Assembly: GCA_964396265.1 (NCBI GenBank)
Contig: CAYNEM010000032.1
Span: 1 to 10,862, forward strand
From: EA-27 sp964396265
GTDB taxonomy: Archaea > Thermoplasmatota > Thermoplasmata > RBG-16-68-12 > EA-27
Length of the DNA stretch: 10,862 bases
Reading direction: 5' to 3'
The translations under genes were made by a program, and so were the position numbers. Each line of letters starts with the position of its first letter. Position 1 is the stretch's first letter. Under the pieces are notes generated by a model that searched no databases, was not told the DNA's origin, and saw nothing but the letters and a program-made list of their open reading frames with translations. This document shows positions 5,178 through 10,862 of this stretch, in pieces.

Positions 5178-5697
5178 ACAGGCCGTAGGTCCAGCTCGCC
5201 TTCATCTCCGCCCCGGGATTAGCCGCCTGGACTTCGTCGTGCAGCGACATCGGTGTCCGGAAGGTTTCGCCCCCGTGGCGGATCACCTCGAGCCTGTCCG
5301 CCGGTGCCGCCAGCACGGGCAGGTTGAAGATGATGTATCCCCCGCTGACGCGAAAGAGTTCCTTCAGCGGACTGGCGAGTTCCTCTGGGGTGAGCGTCGA
5401 GACCCAGCCCCAGCTGTGCGCCACGTCGAAGTATCCCGCTGGGTAGTCGAGTGCCGAGGGATCCGCCTGATGGAACATTCCTCGCCTCCACTTCCGTTGC
5501 GCCCGTGCGATCCTCTCCGCGTCGGAGTCCACACCGACGTACTGCTTGAACCGTTTCTGGGCGATTCTCCACAGATCGCCGCTCCCGCATTGGACGTCAA
5601 TGATCCGCCGGAGCTTCTTCCCACCCTTTTTCGGGAAGACCTCCCTCATCAGCCGCCGCCATGCCGCGTCGCCGTCCCACGTCGCCTTCCCGTCCAT
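5080..5697 (-). CDS. Class I SAM-dependent methyltransferase (small-molecule/sugar type)
   Basis: Motif I is IIDVQCGSGDLWRIA (32-46). The acidic end of strand 2 is VGVDSDAERI (54-63). YFDVAHSWGWVSTL (89-102) takes the place of motif IV, followed by ELFRVSGGYIIFNLPV, the typical strand 5. This is the Rossmann-type core of small-molecule methyltransferases such as those acting on sugars or metabolites; there is no nucleic-acid-binding domain. Within a glycosyltransferase operon, methylation of a glycan is the natural inference. ATG 5697 is supported by GAGGTG at 5705-5710, which overlaps the end of the upstream glycosyltransferase gene. The domain should end at the last strand, near NILVYRKG (185-192); the remaining 13 residues (MENAPGYP...) look like an out-of-domain tail lying over the phospholipase reading frame. 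Confidence 0.82.
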   Translation of the reverse strand: MDGKATWDGDAAWRRLMREVFPKKGGKKLRRIIDVQCGSGDLWRIAQKRFKQYVGVDSDAERIARAQRKWRRGMFHQADPSALDYPAGYFDVAHSWGWVSTLTPEELASPLKELFRVSGGYIIFNLPVLAAPADRLEVIRHGGETFRTPMSLHDEVQAANPGAEMKASWTYGLFAEVEGRTYSRNILVYRKGMENAPGYPRQDHG

Positions 5698-5709
5698 CCC
5701 CGAACACCT

Positions 5710-7917
5710 CTATGGCGACCCCCGCGACGCTTTCCTCTCCACGCGATCCTTCTCGGTCCGGTGGATTTGTCGGAGGCGCCGCCAGTTCACATAGGTCTGG
5801 GCCACGCCGCCCCTCTCCACCTCGATCCCGTGGTGGACCCAGACGAGGTCGGCCCTGTACCCACACCTGACGCCCGCCCTCCTCACGGCGGCGTTCCAAA
5901 GGGAATCATGGCCGTATCCGGTCCCCATCGGGTGATCCTTCCACACCTGCGCACGGGCCAGCACGAGCGCCCGCGCCGTCCAATTCGAGGACTCGGGATG
6001 CTCACGCCCGTCGCAGTCCACCATCCTCCCGTAGAAGACATCGGCCTCCGCAGCGTCGAGCGACTTGGCAACCGAGGCCCAATCCTCCCCGAGCAAGATG
6101 TCGTCTGCGGTCAGCACGGTCCACGGCTTCTTCGCGAGCCGCAGGCCCTCGCCGACCGGGAAGAGGGGATCTGCCGGAGGCACCGGAATCGGCCAGCGAT
6201 ACACCGAGACGTCTTCCCCCAACGAGAGGCCATCGGTGTTCCCGATGACGACGATCTCGTACGAGTCGAACTCCCTCCCCATCTTCCGGAGGTTCTCGAG
6301 CGCCCGGGAGAGGAATGGCCTCCCTCCCGTCGTTGCCAGGACGAAACTCACCTCGCGGACGCCCGACCTCGACGCCTGCGTGCGTTGCGGTGCTGGGACC
6401 GCAGCCGGGGCCGGAACGGCGGCGGGAATCACGGGCCGCAGGGGCGGGACTGGAGCGACCTCCGGGCGCACAACCTCAGGTTCGACGACCGGGACGGGCC
6501 AGGGCCGGAATATCATATGACCGATCTCCGGAATGAACAGCGCGGGGCGTTCCGCAATGGCCGGCCGCGCGACTGGGGTTGCTGCTGAGGCCGGAACGGC
6601 GGCGGGAGCGGCGGGGATTACGGGCCGCGGGGGCGGGACCGGGGCGACCTCCGGACGCATGACCTCCGGTTCGACGACGGGGACGGGCCAGGGTCGGAAC
6701 AGTATCTGGCCGGGTTCCAAAACGAACGGCGCGGGACGTTTCGCAAGGGCTGGCCGGGCGACCGGGGCCGCGACCGGGGCCGGGACGATGGCCGCAACGG
6801 CGACCGTCGGCTTCCGGAGCAGACCCCACTCCTCGAGCCGTGCGAGCAGGGAGTCGGCGGCCGACCGGGGCGAGTAGTACGACTCGACGAGATCGCGGTC
6901 GAACGATGGCCGCCGACGGGACGCCACGAGGTCGGCGACCTCCTCCGCCGTCCGCGCCGCCAGGACCATCCCCTCAAGGCCGGGCCGGTCGTAGTGCGCT
7001 GGGGCGATGTCGGCGACCGGCGCGGCCCCGCACAGCGCCGCCTCCACGCTGATGAGCCCGAACAGCCGCATGTGGGGGTTGAACCAGTCGAGCAGGTAGT
7101 CGCACCAGTTCAGGACGATCGGCATATTCCGCCGGTCCACCCAGAGACCCCGCTCGCGCAGCGTCCAGTACTCCACGGAAAGACCGCGTTCCGCCAGCAG
7201 GTGCGGCACCTGCTCCGCGACCCGCGTCCCCTTGACCGGGGCTTTCGTCGGGAAATGGCACAGGATCGCGTCGATCCCCGCCCTGTCCTTGTACTCCTCC
7301 CTCGCCTCGGCGACCTCGGGGATGATGTTGAACCTTGCGGTGTCCACCGCCCGCGGGAGCAACGCCGCTGACGGGTGCAGCGCGAGGAGGTCGCGCGTCG
7401 TGACGAACGCGGGCGAGACCACGGGCTTCCGTCCTAGGCGGAGATCCTGCCCGTGGTATATCGCCGCCATCCGGGGGAGACCGATGTGGTGCCGGCCAAG
7501 GCTGTGTCCGTCCATAATCCAGAGCTTCTTGGGGTCGGGCGGCGAGTTCGCGTACGCCGTCCACGACACCACCCTCGACCAACAGTCGATCAACGGGAGA
7601 CCGAGTTCCGTCGCGGCGACCGCAGCTTCCATTCCCCGTGCGATCAGCTCGTTGCACAGATGGTTGGCGATCCCCGCCGTGTTCCCGACGAAGACTATGT
7701 CCGCCCGCTCCAGCACCCTCTTCTCGGCGGCGACCGACGCGCTCCCCAGCACGGCGTCTACTGCGTCCGGCACTCCCAAGGGATCGGATTGCGCCTTCAG
7801 GAGCGAAAAAAACTCGGTGACCGGCAGCTCGCCCACGAGGCGGTTGCCGGACCAAATCTCCACGCCGCCCTCCCCAGCGTCGATGTAGCGATACCTCCCG
7901 GGAAGCGGGATCTCCAT
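5710..7917 (-). CDS. Bifunctional glycosyltransferase: GT-B domain, Pro-rich tandem-repeat linker, GT-A domain
   Basis: This 735-residue protein joins two transferase folds. Residues about 70-365 look like a GT4-type GT-B enzyme: FVGNTAGIANHL (76-87), AIYHGQDLRLG, LLPRAVDTARFN (187-197), and the C-terminal DWFNPHMRLFGLISVEAALCG (277-297) with E292 where the family holds its nucleotide-sugar glutamate. Residues 370-510 are Pro/Ala/Val-rich and hold two 63-residue repeats (385-447, 448-510). Residues 522-700 resemble a GT2-type GT-A domain: VSFVLATTGGRPFLSRAL, EIVVIGN, LTADDILLG (D605, D606 as the metal-binding pair), and GYGHDSLWNAAVRRAG (668-682). It may add two sugars in sequence to one acceptor. 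The frame stays open to 8682, but ATG 7917 is chosen: it has GGGAGGAGG (7926-7934) eight bases upstream and overlaps the previous stop as TGATG. Acceptor and sugars are unknown. Confidence 0.82.
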   Translation of the reverse strand: MEIPLPGRYRYIDAGEGGVEIWSGNRLVGELPVTEFFSLLKAQSDPLGVPDAVDAVLGSASVAAEKRVLERADIVFVGNTAGIANHLCNELIARGMEAAVAATELGLPLIDCWSRVVSWTAYANSPPDPKKLWIMDGHSLGRHHIGLPRMAAIYHGQDLRLGRKPVVSPAFVTTRDLLALHPSAALLPRAVDTARFNIIPEVAEAREEYKDRAGIDAILCHFPTKAPVKGTRVAEQVPHLLAERGLSVEYWTLRERGLWVDRRNMPIVLNWCDYLLDWFNPHMRLFGLISVEAALCGAAPVADIAPAHYDRPGLEGMVLAARTAEEVADLVASRRRPSFDRDLVESYYSPRSAADSLLARLEEWGLLRKPTVAVAAIVPAPVAAPVARPALAKRPAPFVLEPGQILFRPWPVPVVEPEVMRPEVAPVPPPRPVIPAAPAAVPASAATPVARPAIAERPALFIPEIGHMIFRPWPVPVVEPEVVRPEVAPVPPLRPVIPAAVPAPAAVPAPQRTQASRSGVREVSFVLATTGGRPFLSRALENLRKMGREFDSYEIVVIGNTDGLSLGEDVSVYRWPIPVPPADPLFPVGEGLRLAKKPWTVLTADDILLGEDWASVAKSLDAAEADVFYGRMVDCDGREHPESSNWTARALVLARAQVWKDHPMGTGYGHDSLWNAAVRRAGVRCGYRADLVWVHHGIEVERGGVAQTYVNWRRLRQIHRTEKDRVERKASRGSP
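6388..6765 (-). repeat. Two tandem 189-bp (63-codon) repeats encoding a Pro-rich linker
   Basis: The units are 6577-6765 and 6388-6576, in frame within the double glycosyltransferase. The encoded repeats are about 71% identical (45/63). The core around FRPWPVPVVEPEV and RPEVAPVPP is almost unchanged, and the Ala/Pro-rich end has diverged. It probably forms an extended polyproline-type spacer between the two catalytic domains. Such a duplication can expand or shrink by recombination. Confidence 0.8.
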
Positions 7918-8555
7918 CAGCGTGTCCTCCTCCCGACTATGATGATTGGCGTCACCTGCTCGGTGGCCGTCCAGCCCGCCGCCTGGACCATCCGGCGCAC
8001 CTCGGCCCAACCTAGGCCGAGGATATGGCTGCCCCGGTATCCCTTCCAGCCGTGGCCGTCCTCCCTGAGCGGGGACTCGAGATACAGCGTCGCCGCACGC
8101 CCCAGTCCCCCGAGCCGCCGGAGGAACGCCGCCAGCTGCTGCTCCGTCAGGTGCTCGATCAGGTGGGTCGCGATGATCGCGTCGAACTCGTCCGGAATGT
8201 CGGTGTCCCAGACCCACGTCGGCGCGACGACGAACGAGTACCTCGGGTCGCGGCATCGCTGCATCCCGGCGAGCGACGGCGCGATGTCCATATTCACCCA
8301 CTTCCGGATGGCTGCGGAACGCGGGTCCGCGAGGACGGCGGCCGCCAAGTCCCCGCGCCACCCGCCGATCTCCAGCACCCCGACGGGGGCGACCTTCGCG
8401 AGTTCGCGGATGGCGACCTCCCTGACGAAATGCGCCTGCTCCGGGAAGTCGCGGGCGACGTCGTCGTAGAACGCCTGCTGCTCGGCGTAAGTCATCTTCT
8501 CCGTCCTCGCCCGCCACTCGTCCCAGCGGACGCCCCAGTCCGGCGACCACTTCAC
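7917..8555 (-). CDS. Class I SAM-dependent methyltransferase
   Basis: Product of 212 residues. Motif I appears as VLEIGGWRGDL (60-70), with WRG in place of the usual GxG after the first glycines. The acidic residue of strand 2 is D90 in VNMDIAP. DAIIATHLIEHL (125-136) is the usual segment of SAM methyltransferases of the methyltransf_11/23 type, followed by LYLESPL (157-163). These enzymes methylate small molecules, lipids or sugars; in this operon a glycan acceptor is likely. Start GTG 8555 is chosen because it overlaps the stop of the upstream glycosyltransferase as GTGA, the same junction as between the two preceding genes; the upstream extension to 8636 would lie inside that gene. The stop overlaps the next ATG as TGATG. 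Translation of the three genes should be coupled. Confidence 0.82.
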   Translation of the reverse strand: MKWSPDWGVRWDEWRARTEKMTYAEQQAFYDDVARDFPEQAHFVREVAIRELAKVAPVGVLEIGGWRGDLAAAVLADPRSAAIRKWVNMDIAPSLAGMQRCRDPRYSFVVAPTWVWDTDIPDEFDAIIATHLIEHLTEQQLAAFLRRLGGLGRAATLYLESPLREDGHGWKGYRGSHILGLGWAEVRRMVQAAGWTATEQVTPIIIVGRRTR

Positions 8556-9649
8556 GCTGCCCGCCCCCCGATCGCCCGCTCCAGCGCACCCTTGATGAAC
8601 TCGCCCGAGTTGATCCGCTTCCCCCACGCAATGCACCTGGACCGCATCGCTGCGTATTCGTCCCGGCTAGCCCCCTTCGCAATCCCGGGAATCGACTCCG
8701 GTCCGTCGTACACCAGGCCGAGGCCGTGCTCCCTGACGAGCGACGCGACGTAGCCGAGCGCCGCCGGGACGAGGACCGGGACGCCTGCCACGAGGTAGTT
8801 CGAGAACTTGGCTGTTGAGCCGTACTTGAAGTATGGGCGCATCTGCGCGGAGAAGTCCACGACCCCCCAATGCGCCTCCGCTGCCAGGACCGCCGTGAGC
8901 TGCGTGTCCGGCAGCCGCCCCATGAACTTCGCGTCCGCCCTCCCCAGGGCGTTCAGCCAAGCCCCGTCCGCCGTCCCGTAGAAACGGTATGACACTCCGC
9001 GTACGCTCGGCAGGCTTGCGGGCCACTCCCCCATGAAGTCCCGGCGCAGGTTCCCGACGTAAGCCACTACGACGTCCCCGCCGATTCCCTTGGTTGCCGT
9101 GAGATCGGCCCGCAGGCTCAGGTCGAGGACGGAGAACTCCACGACCCTCTGCCCGGGGCGGGCGGACTTCGTCCGGATTGCGTCCCCCATCGCGCGGTTG
9201 AACACGAGAACCGCGTCGAAGGCTTCGAGGAAGGCGCGTTCCGCCTCGAGGGCGGCGGGCGGGGCCGAGGCGATGTTCCCGATGGCGACGTTGTTCTCGA
9301 TCGGGAGGTCGGCGACGTAGAGGATCGACGTCCGCCGCCGGGACCGCCCCAGCTCCCGCAGCCACGGGAACAAGATGTCCCTCGCGGCGCGGACGTGCGC
9401 CCCGCGCCCGACGGGGTTGAAGACGTGGGGGTAGACGCACAGGAAAACGTCCGAGGACCGCCAGTAGGAGACCATGTCGCGGAAGAACTCCTCCGTTCCG
9501 CGGAGTGCGGCCTCGTGGATCACGGGCTTGAACCCGATCTCCCGCGTGAACCTCACGATGTCCCTCATCCGCCGTGGTGTCGTGTCGGACCGGTACGCGC
9601 TCCAGGAGTTGGTGAAGAACACCCTGTTCGCCCCGCCGCCGACCGTCAC
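8552..9649 (-). CDS. GT-B glycosyltransferase (GT4/Gtf3-like)
   Basis: The 365-residue protein has the layout of a GT-B enzyme. The N-terminal Rossmann-like half includes VFFTNSWSAY (10-19), SILYVADLPIENN (108-120) and FDAVLVFNRAMGDAIR (144-159). The C-terminal half starts at VVVAYVGNL (193-201) and carries YGTADGAWL, FMGRLPDTQL and the nucleotide-sugar site segment FKYGSTAKFSNYLVAGVPVLVP (274-295), then HGLGLVYDGPESI. The 'YxxxxxxKFSNYLxAGVPVLV' stretch recalls Gtf3-like / galactofuranosyltransferase-type members, though the sugar cannot be told. Start GTG 9649 is chosen because it forms a GTGA overlap with the upstream stop; the same frame is open to 10273, but that extension is GC-rich antisense to the neighbour's coding frame. 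No membrane segment is seen, so action is cytoplasmic or membrane-peripheral. Confidence 0.82.
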   Translation of the reverse strand: MTVGGGANRVFFTNSWSAYRSDTTPRRMRDIVRFTREIGFKPVIHEAALRGTEEFFRDMVSYWRSSDVFLCVYPHVFNPVGRGAHVRAARDILFPWLRELGRSRRRTSILYVADLPIENNVAIGNIASAPPAALEAERAFLEAFDAVLVFNRAMGDAIRTKSARPGQRVVEFSVLDLSLRADLTATKGIGGDVVVAYVGNLRRDFMGEWPASLPSVRGVSYRFYGTADGAWLNALGRADAKFMGRLPDTQLTAVLAAEAHWGVVDFSAQMRPYFKYGSTAKFSNYLVAGVPVLVPAALGYVASLVREHGLGLVYDGPESIPGIAKGASRDEYAAMRSRCIAWGKRINSGEFIKGALERAIGGRAA

Positions 9650-10521
9650 GCATCCCCCCTGAAAATCGCGAGTGCGGCCTTGGCGGTCCGCCTGATGTCG
9701 TATTCCTGCTCGGCGATGTGCAGGGCCGACTCCCGCAACGAATCCGGTCCCCGCCGCCAACGGGCAATCACGTCGGGCAACGCGTCGACCTTGCACGGGA
9801 ACGACCCGCACGCTGCCGCCTCCATTTCTGACCGGCTGACGTCTTCGACCGCCAGCGACGAAAGCGTGATCGGTGCGGCTCGGTAGTAACGGTCGATCTT
9901 CGGTGTCCTGGGATGGACGCGCACAAGTTTCCGCATCGGCGCGAGCGCCCGCGCCGCGTCGTCGTCGCCGAGGATGTGGAGTACCGCACGATTGGGGAGT
10001 GCGGACACGACGGCGAACGGGTTCTTCATCGGCGACGGCGCGTCCGGGCAGAAGATGGCCGGCTTCCCCTCGAACGACGCGCTCTCCCCGACGGGCGACC
10101 ACTCTGCGAGATCGATCCCCGGCGCGACGATCTCGGGTCCGCGCCCCAGCCAGCGCTCCCAAATGGGTGCGGCCCGCGCCTGCTCCGTGATGAGTGCGTC
10201 GGCGGCCACCGCGATTGCGGCGACGTTCAGGAACAGCGGCCTCGCCCCCTCCTCGAGTGCCGAGGCGAGCCAATGCTCAGGCATCGCGTGCAACCATAGG
10301 ACTTTCTTCGCCCCGACGAAGCACGGCAACCGGAGCATCACCTCGGCGGGAACCGTGTGGAACACGACGACGTCGGCGACGCGCACGGGAGAACCCAGCA
10401 CCTCCTCGCCGACGACGCTGGCATCCGTTCCGAGTGCAGACTCGGCGCGGGCGAGTGCTTCCGCGAGCCGCTGCGGGCCGCGATGCCGCTCGGAAGGCAC
10501 GGAAAAATGAATCACGCGCAT
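9646..10521 (-). CDS. GT-B glycosyltransferase (GT4-like), first gene of the operon
   Basis: The 291-residue protein is short for the GT4 family but has its landmarks: an N-terminal strand and glycine/arginine loop (VIHFSVPSERHRGPQRLAEAL, 3-23), VVVFHTVPAE, KVLWLHAMPEHW (73-84), ALITEQARA, the hinge IVAPGIDLAEWSP (131-143), and a C-terminal VEDVSRSEMEAAACGSFP (225-242) in which E234 fits the nucleotide-sugar-binding glutamate. A loss of roughly 60-80 residues compared with typical members falls mostly in the C-terminal half. ATG 10521 has GGAGGA (10528-10533) six bases upstream and a TATA-like box 30-48 bases upstream. It is the first gene of the operon and faces away from the partial gene at 10605. 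The donor sugar and acceptor are unknown. Confidence 0.82.
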   Translation of the reverse strand: MRVIHFSVPSERHRGPQRLAEALARAESALGTDASVVGEEVLGSPVRVADVVVFHTVPAEVMLRLPCFVGAKKVLWLHAMPEHWLASALEEGARPLFLNVAAIAVAADALITEQARAAPIWERWLGRGPEIVAPGIDLAEWSPVGESASFEGKPAIFCPDAPSPMKNPFAVVSALPNRAVLHILGDDDAARALAPMRKLVRVHPRTPKIDRYYRAAPITLSSLAVEDVSRSEMEAAACGSFPCKVDALPDVIARWRRGPDSLRESALHIAEQEYDIRRTAKAALAIFRGDA

Positions 10522-10604
10522 ACGAGTTCCTCCGCGACGACCGACCCTATGTATTTATAACACCACATATAATCAGGGGGTTGCCGAGTTAGAGGGTGCG
10601 ATAC
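10522..10604. promoter_or_regulatory. Divergent promoter region with two back-to-back TATA-like boxes
   Basis: This 83-base gap holds the only clear AT-rich patch at the right end. TATTTATAA (10552-10560) and ACATATAAT (10565-10573) can each be read as TATA boxes on either strand. If the left box serves the plus gene and the right box the minus operon, each transcript would begin about 22 bases before its start codon, leaving room for the visible ribosome-binding sites (GGAGGA on minus at 10528-10533, GAGGGTG on plus at 10592-10598). The promoters would then overlap. TATGT (10548-10552) and ACATA (10565-10569) form an inverted repeat around them, possibly a regulator site. Confidence 0.6.
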
Positions 10605-10862
10605 ATGCCGGATGCTATGGCTCAAGCGGTCGTTGCGGCTCCAGGACAGGGACTTCAGATGGTGCAGACCGAGGGCGCGAACCTCGCGATGCCTGTCGCG
10701 GGCGCGGCCCTCGGCATCATCGGACCGATCACTGCGTACCGCTCCGTCGACGCGGCGACGATGGACGACGCCCCCCGACTCGGCGCGCGTGCCGTGGGCG
10801 GCGTCGCTGGCCTCGGCCTCGCGATGGACGGGATCCGCAAGTACAAGCCCGGCGATTCCGAA
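10605..10862 (+). CDS. N-terminal part of a hydrophobic protein, cut by the window edge
   Basis: An open frame of 86 codons runs to the last base without a stop. ATG 10605 is preceded six bases upstream by GAGGGTG (10592-10598) and lies downstream of a TATA-like box. The protein begins MPDAMAQAVVAAPGQGLQM, followed by a hydrophobic Gly/Ala-rich segment (LAMPVAGAALGIIGPITAY, 27-45) that could be one membrane helix, then an acidic/basic stretch (RSVDAATMDDAPRLGAR) and a second Gly/Ala/Val segment (AVGGVAGLGLAMDGI, 63-77). No family is recognised. Glycine-rich double segments occur in small viral membrane or scaffold proteins, but nothing here proves it. It is likely co-regulated with the divergent operon. 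Confidence 0.7.
   Translation, partial: MPDAMAQAVVAAPGQGLQMVQTEGANLAMPVAGAALGIIGPITAYRSVDAATMDDAPRLGARAVGGVAGLGLAMDGIRKYKPGDSE

Noticed and set aside
4963..6588. Long plus-strand open frame (541 codons) opposite the methyltransferase and double glycosyltransferase genes
   Set aside because: It lies antisense to genes with clear catalytic motifs. Its translation is Pro/Arg-rich without any domain pattern, as expected from GC-rich shadow frames.
7918..8682. Upstream extension of the double glycosyltransferase frame
   Set aside because: The extension is Arg/Gly-rich and lies over the methyltransferase in another frame. ATG 7917 has a ribosome-binding site and a TGATG junction.
9650..10273. Upstream extension of the second glycosyltransferase frame
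   Set aside because: It overlaps the first glycosyltransferase entirely and reads as low-complexity Arg/Gly. GTG 9649 with its GTGA overlap is the natural start.
1..10862. CRISPR array, tRNA or insertion sequence
   Set aside because: No repeat-spacer pattern, no tRNA T-loop in a foldable context and no transposase or terminal inverted repeats were found on reading both strands.

Overview
The window is GC-rich and looks archaeal. Start codons follow AT-rich TATA-like boxes in an otherwise GC-rich background. One gene appears leaderless (GTG about 26-27 bases after its TATA centre), while others have GAGGTGG/GGAGG ribosome-binding sites, and GTG and TTG starts are frequent. There are no tRNA or rRNA genes and no housekeeping genes. 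Small structural-looking beta-rich proteins, a glycan-modification operon and a phospholipase-like enzyme suggest a virus, provirus or other mobile element of a high-GC archaeon. No terminase, portal or major capsid protein is visible, so the viral assignment is inference. The proteins are not strongly acidic, so a salt-in haloarchaeon is not indicated; the lineage cannot be resolved.

Left part, plus strand. A protein cut or possibly cut by the window edge ends in an N-formylglutamate amidohydrolase-like domain (to 1229). After a 107-base gap holding a 16-base direct repeat come a 77-aa VRR-NUC-type nuclease (1337-1570) and, overlapping it by four bases, a 210-aa unrecognised protein (1567-2199) whose pattern faintly recalls RAMP/Cas7-like folds. 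A 90-base array of eighteen CCRNN pentamers follows directly (2206-2295).

Middle part, plus strand (2413-4355). Five small genes, probably surface or tail-type structural proteins, are served by two TATA boxes. Two of them (2413-2955 and 3262-3708) share a near-identical 48-residue N-terminal module ending in a glycine hinge, followed by unrelated beta-rich C-terminal domains. The second may form a split concanavalin-like sandwich with the next gene (3723-4127).

Right part, minus strand (10521 down to 4392). A tightly packed six-gene operon, in transcription order: GT-B glycosyltransferase, second GT-B glycosyltransferase, class I methyltransferase, a 735-aa double glycosyltransferase (GT-B plus GT-A joined by a Pro-rich repeat linker), a second methyltransferase, and a zinc-dependent phospholipase C-like protein. 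The junctions are GTGA, GTGA, TGATG, a 12-base gap with a ribosome-binding site, and a 98-base overlap. The set looks like a machine for building and methylating a glycan on virion or cell-surface molecules, with a lipid- or phosphoester-cleaving enzyme at the end. It converges on the structural genes at 4356-4391. At the far right a divergent promoter region (10522-10604) separates this operon from the start of another plus-strand gene that runs off the window.
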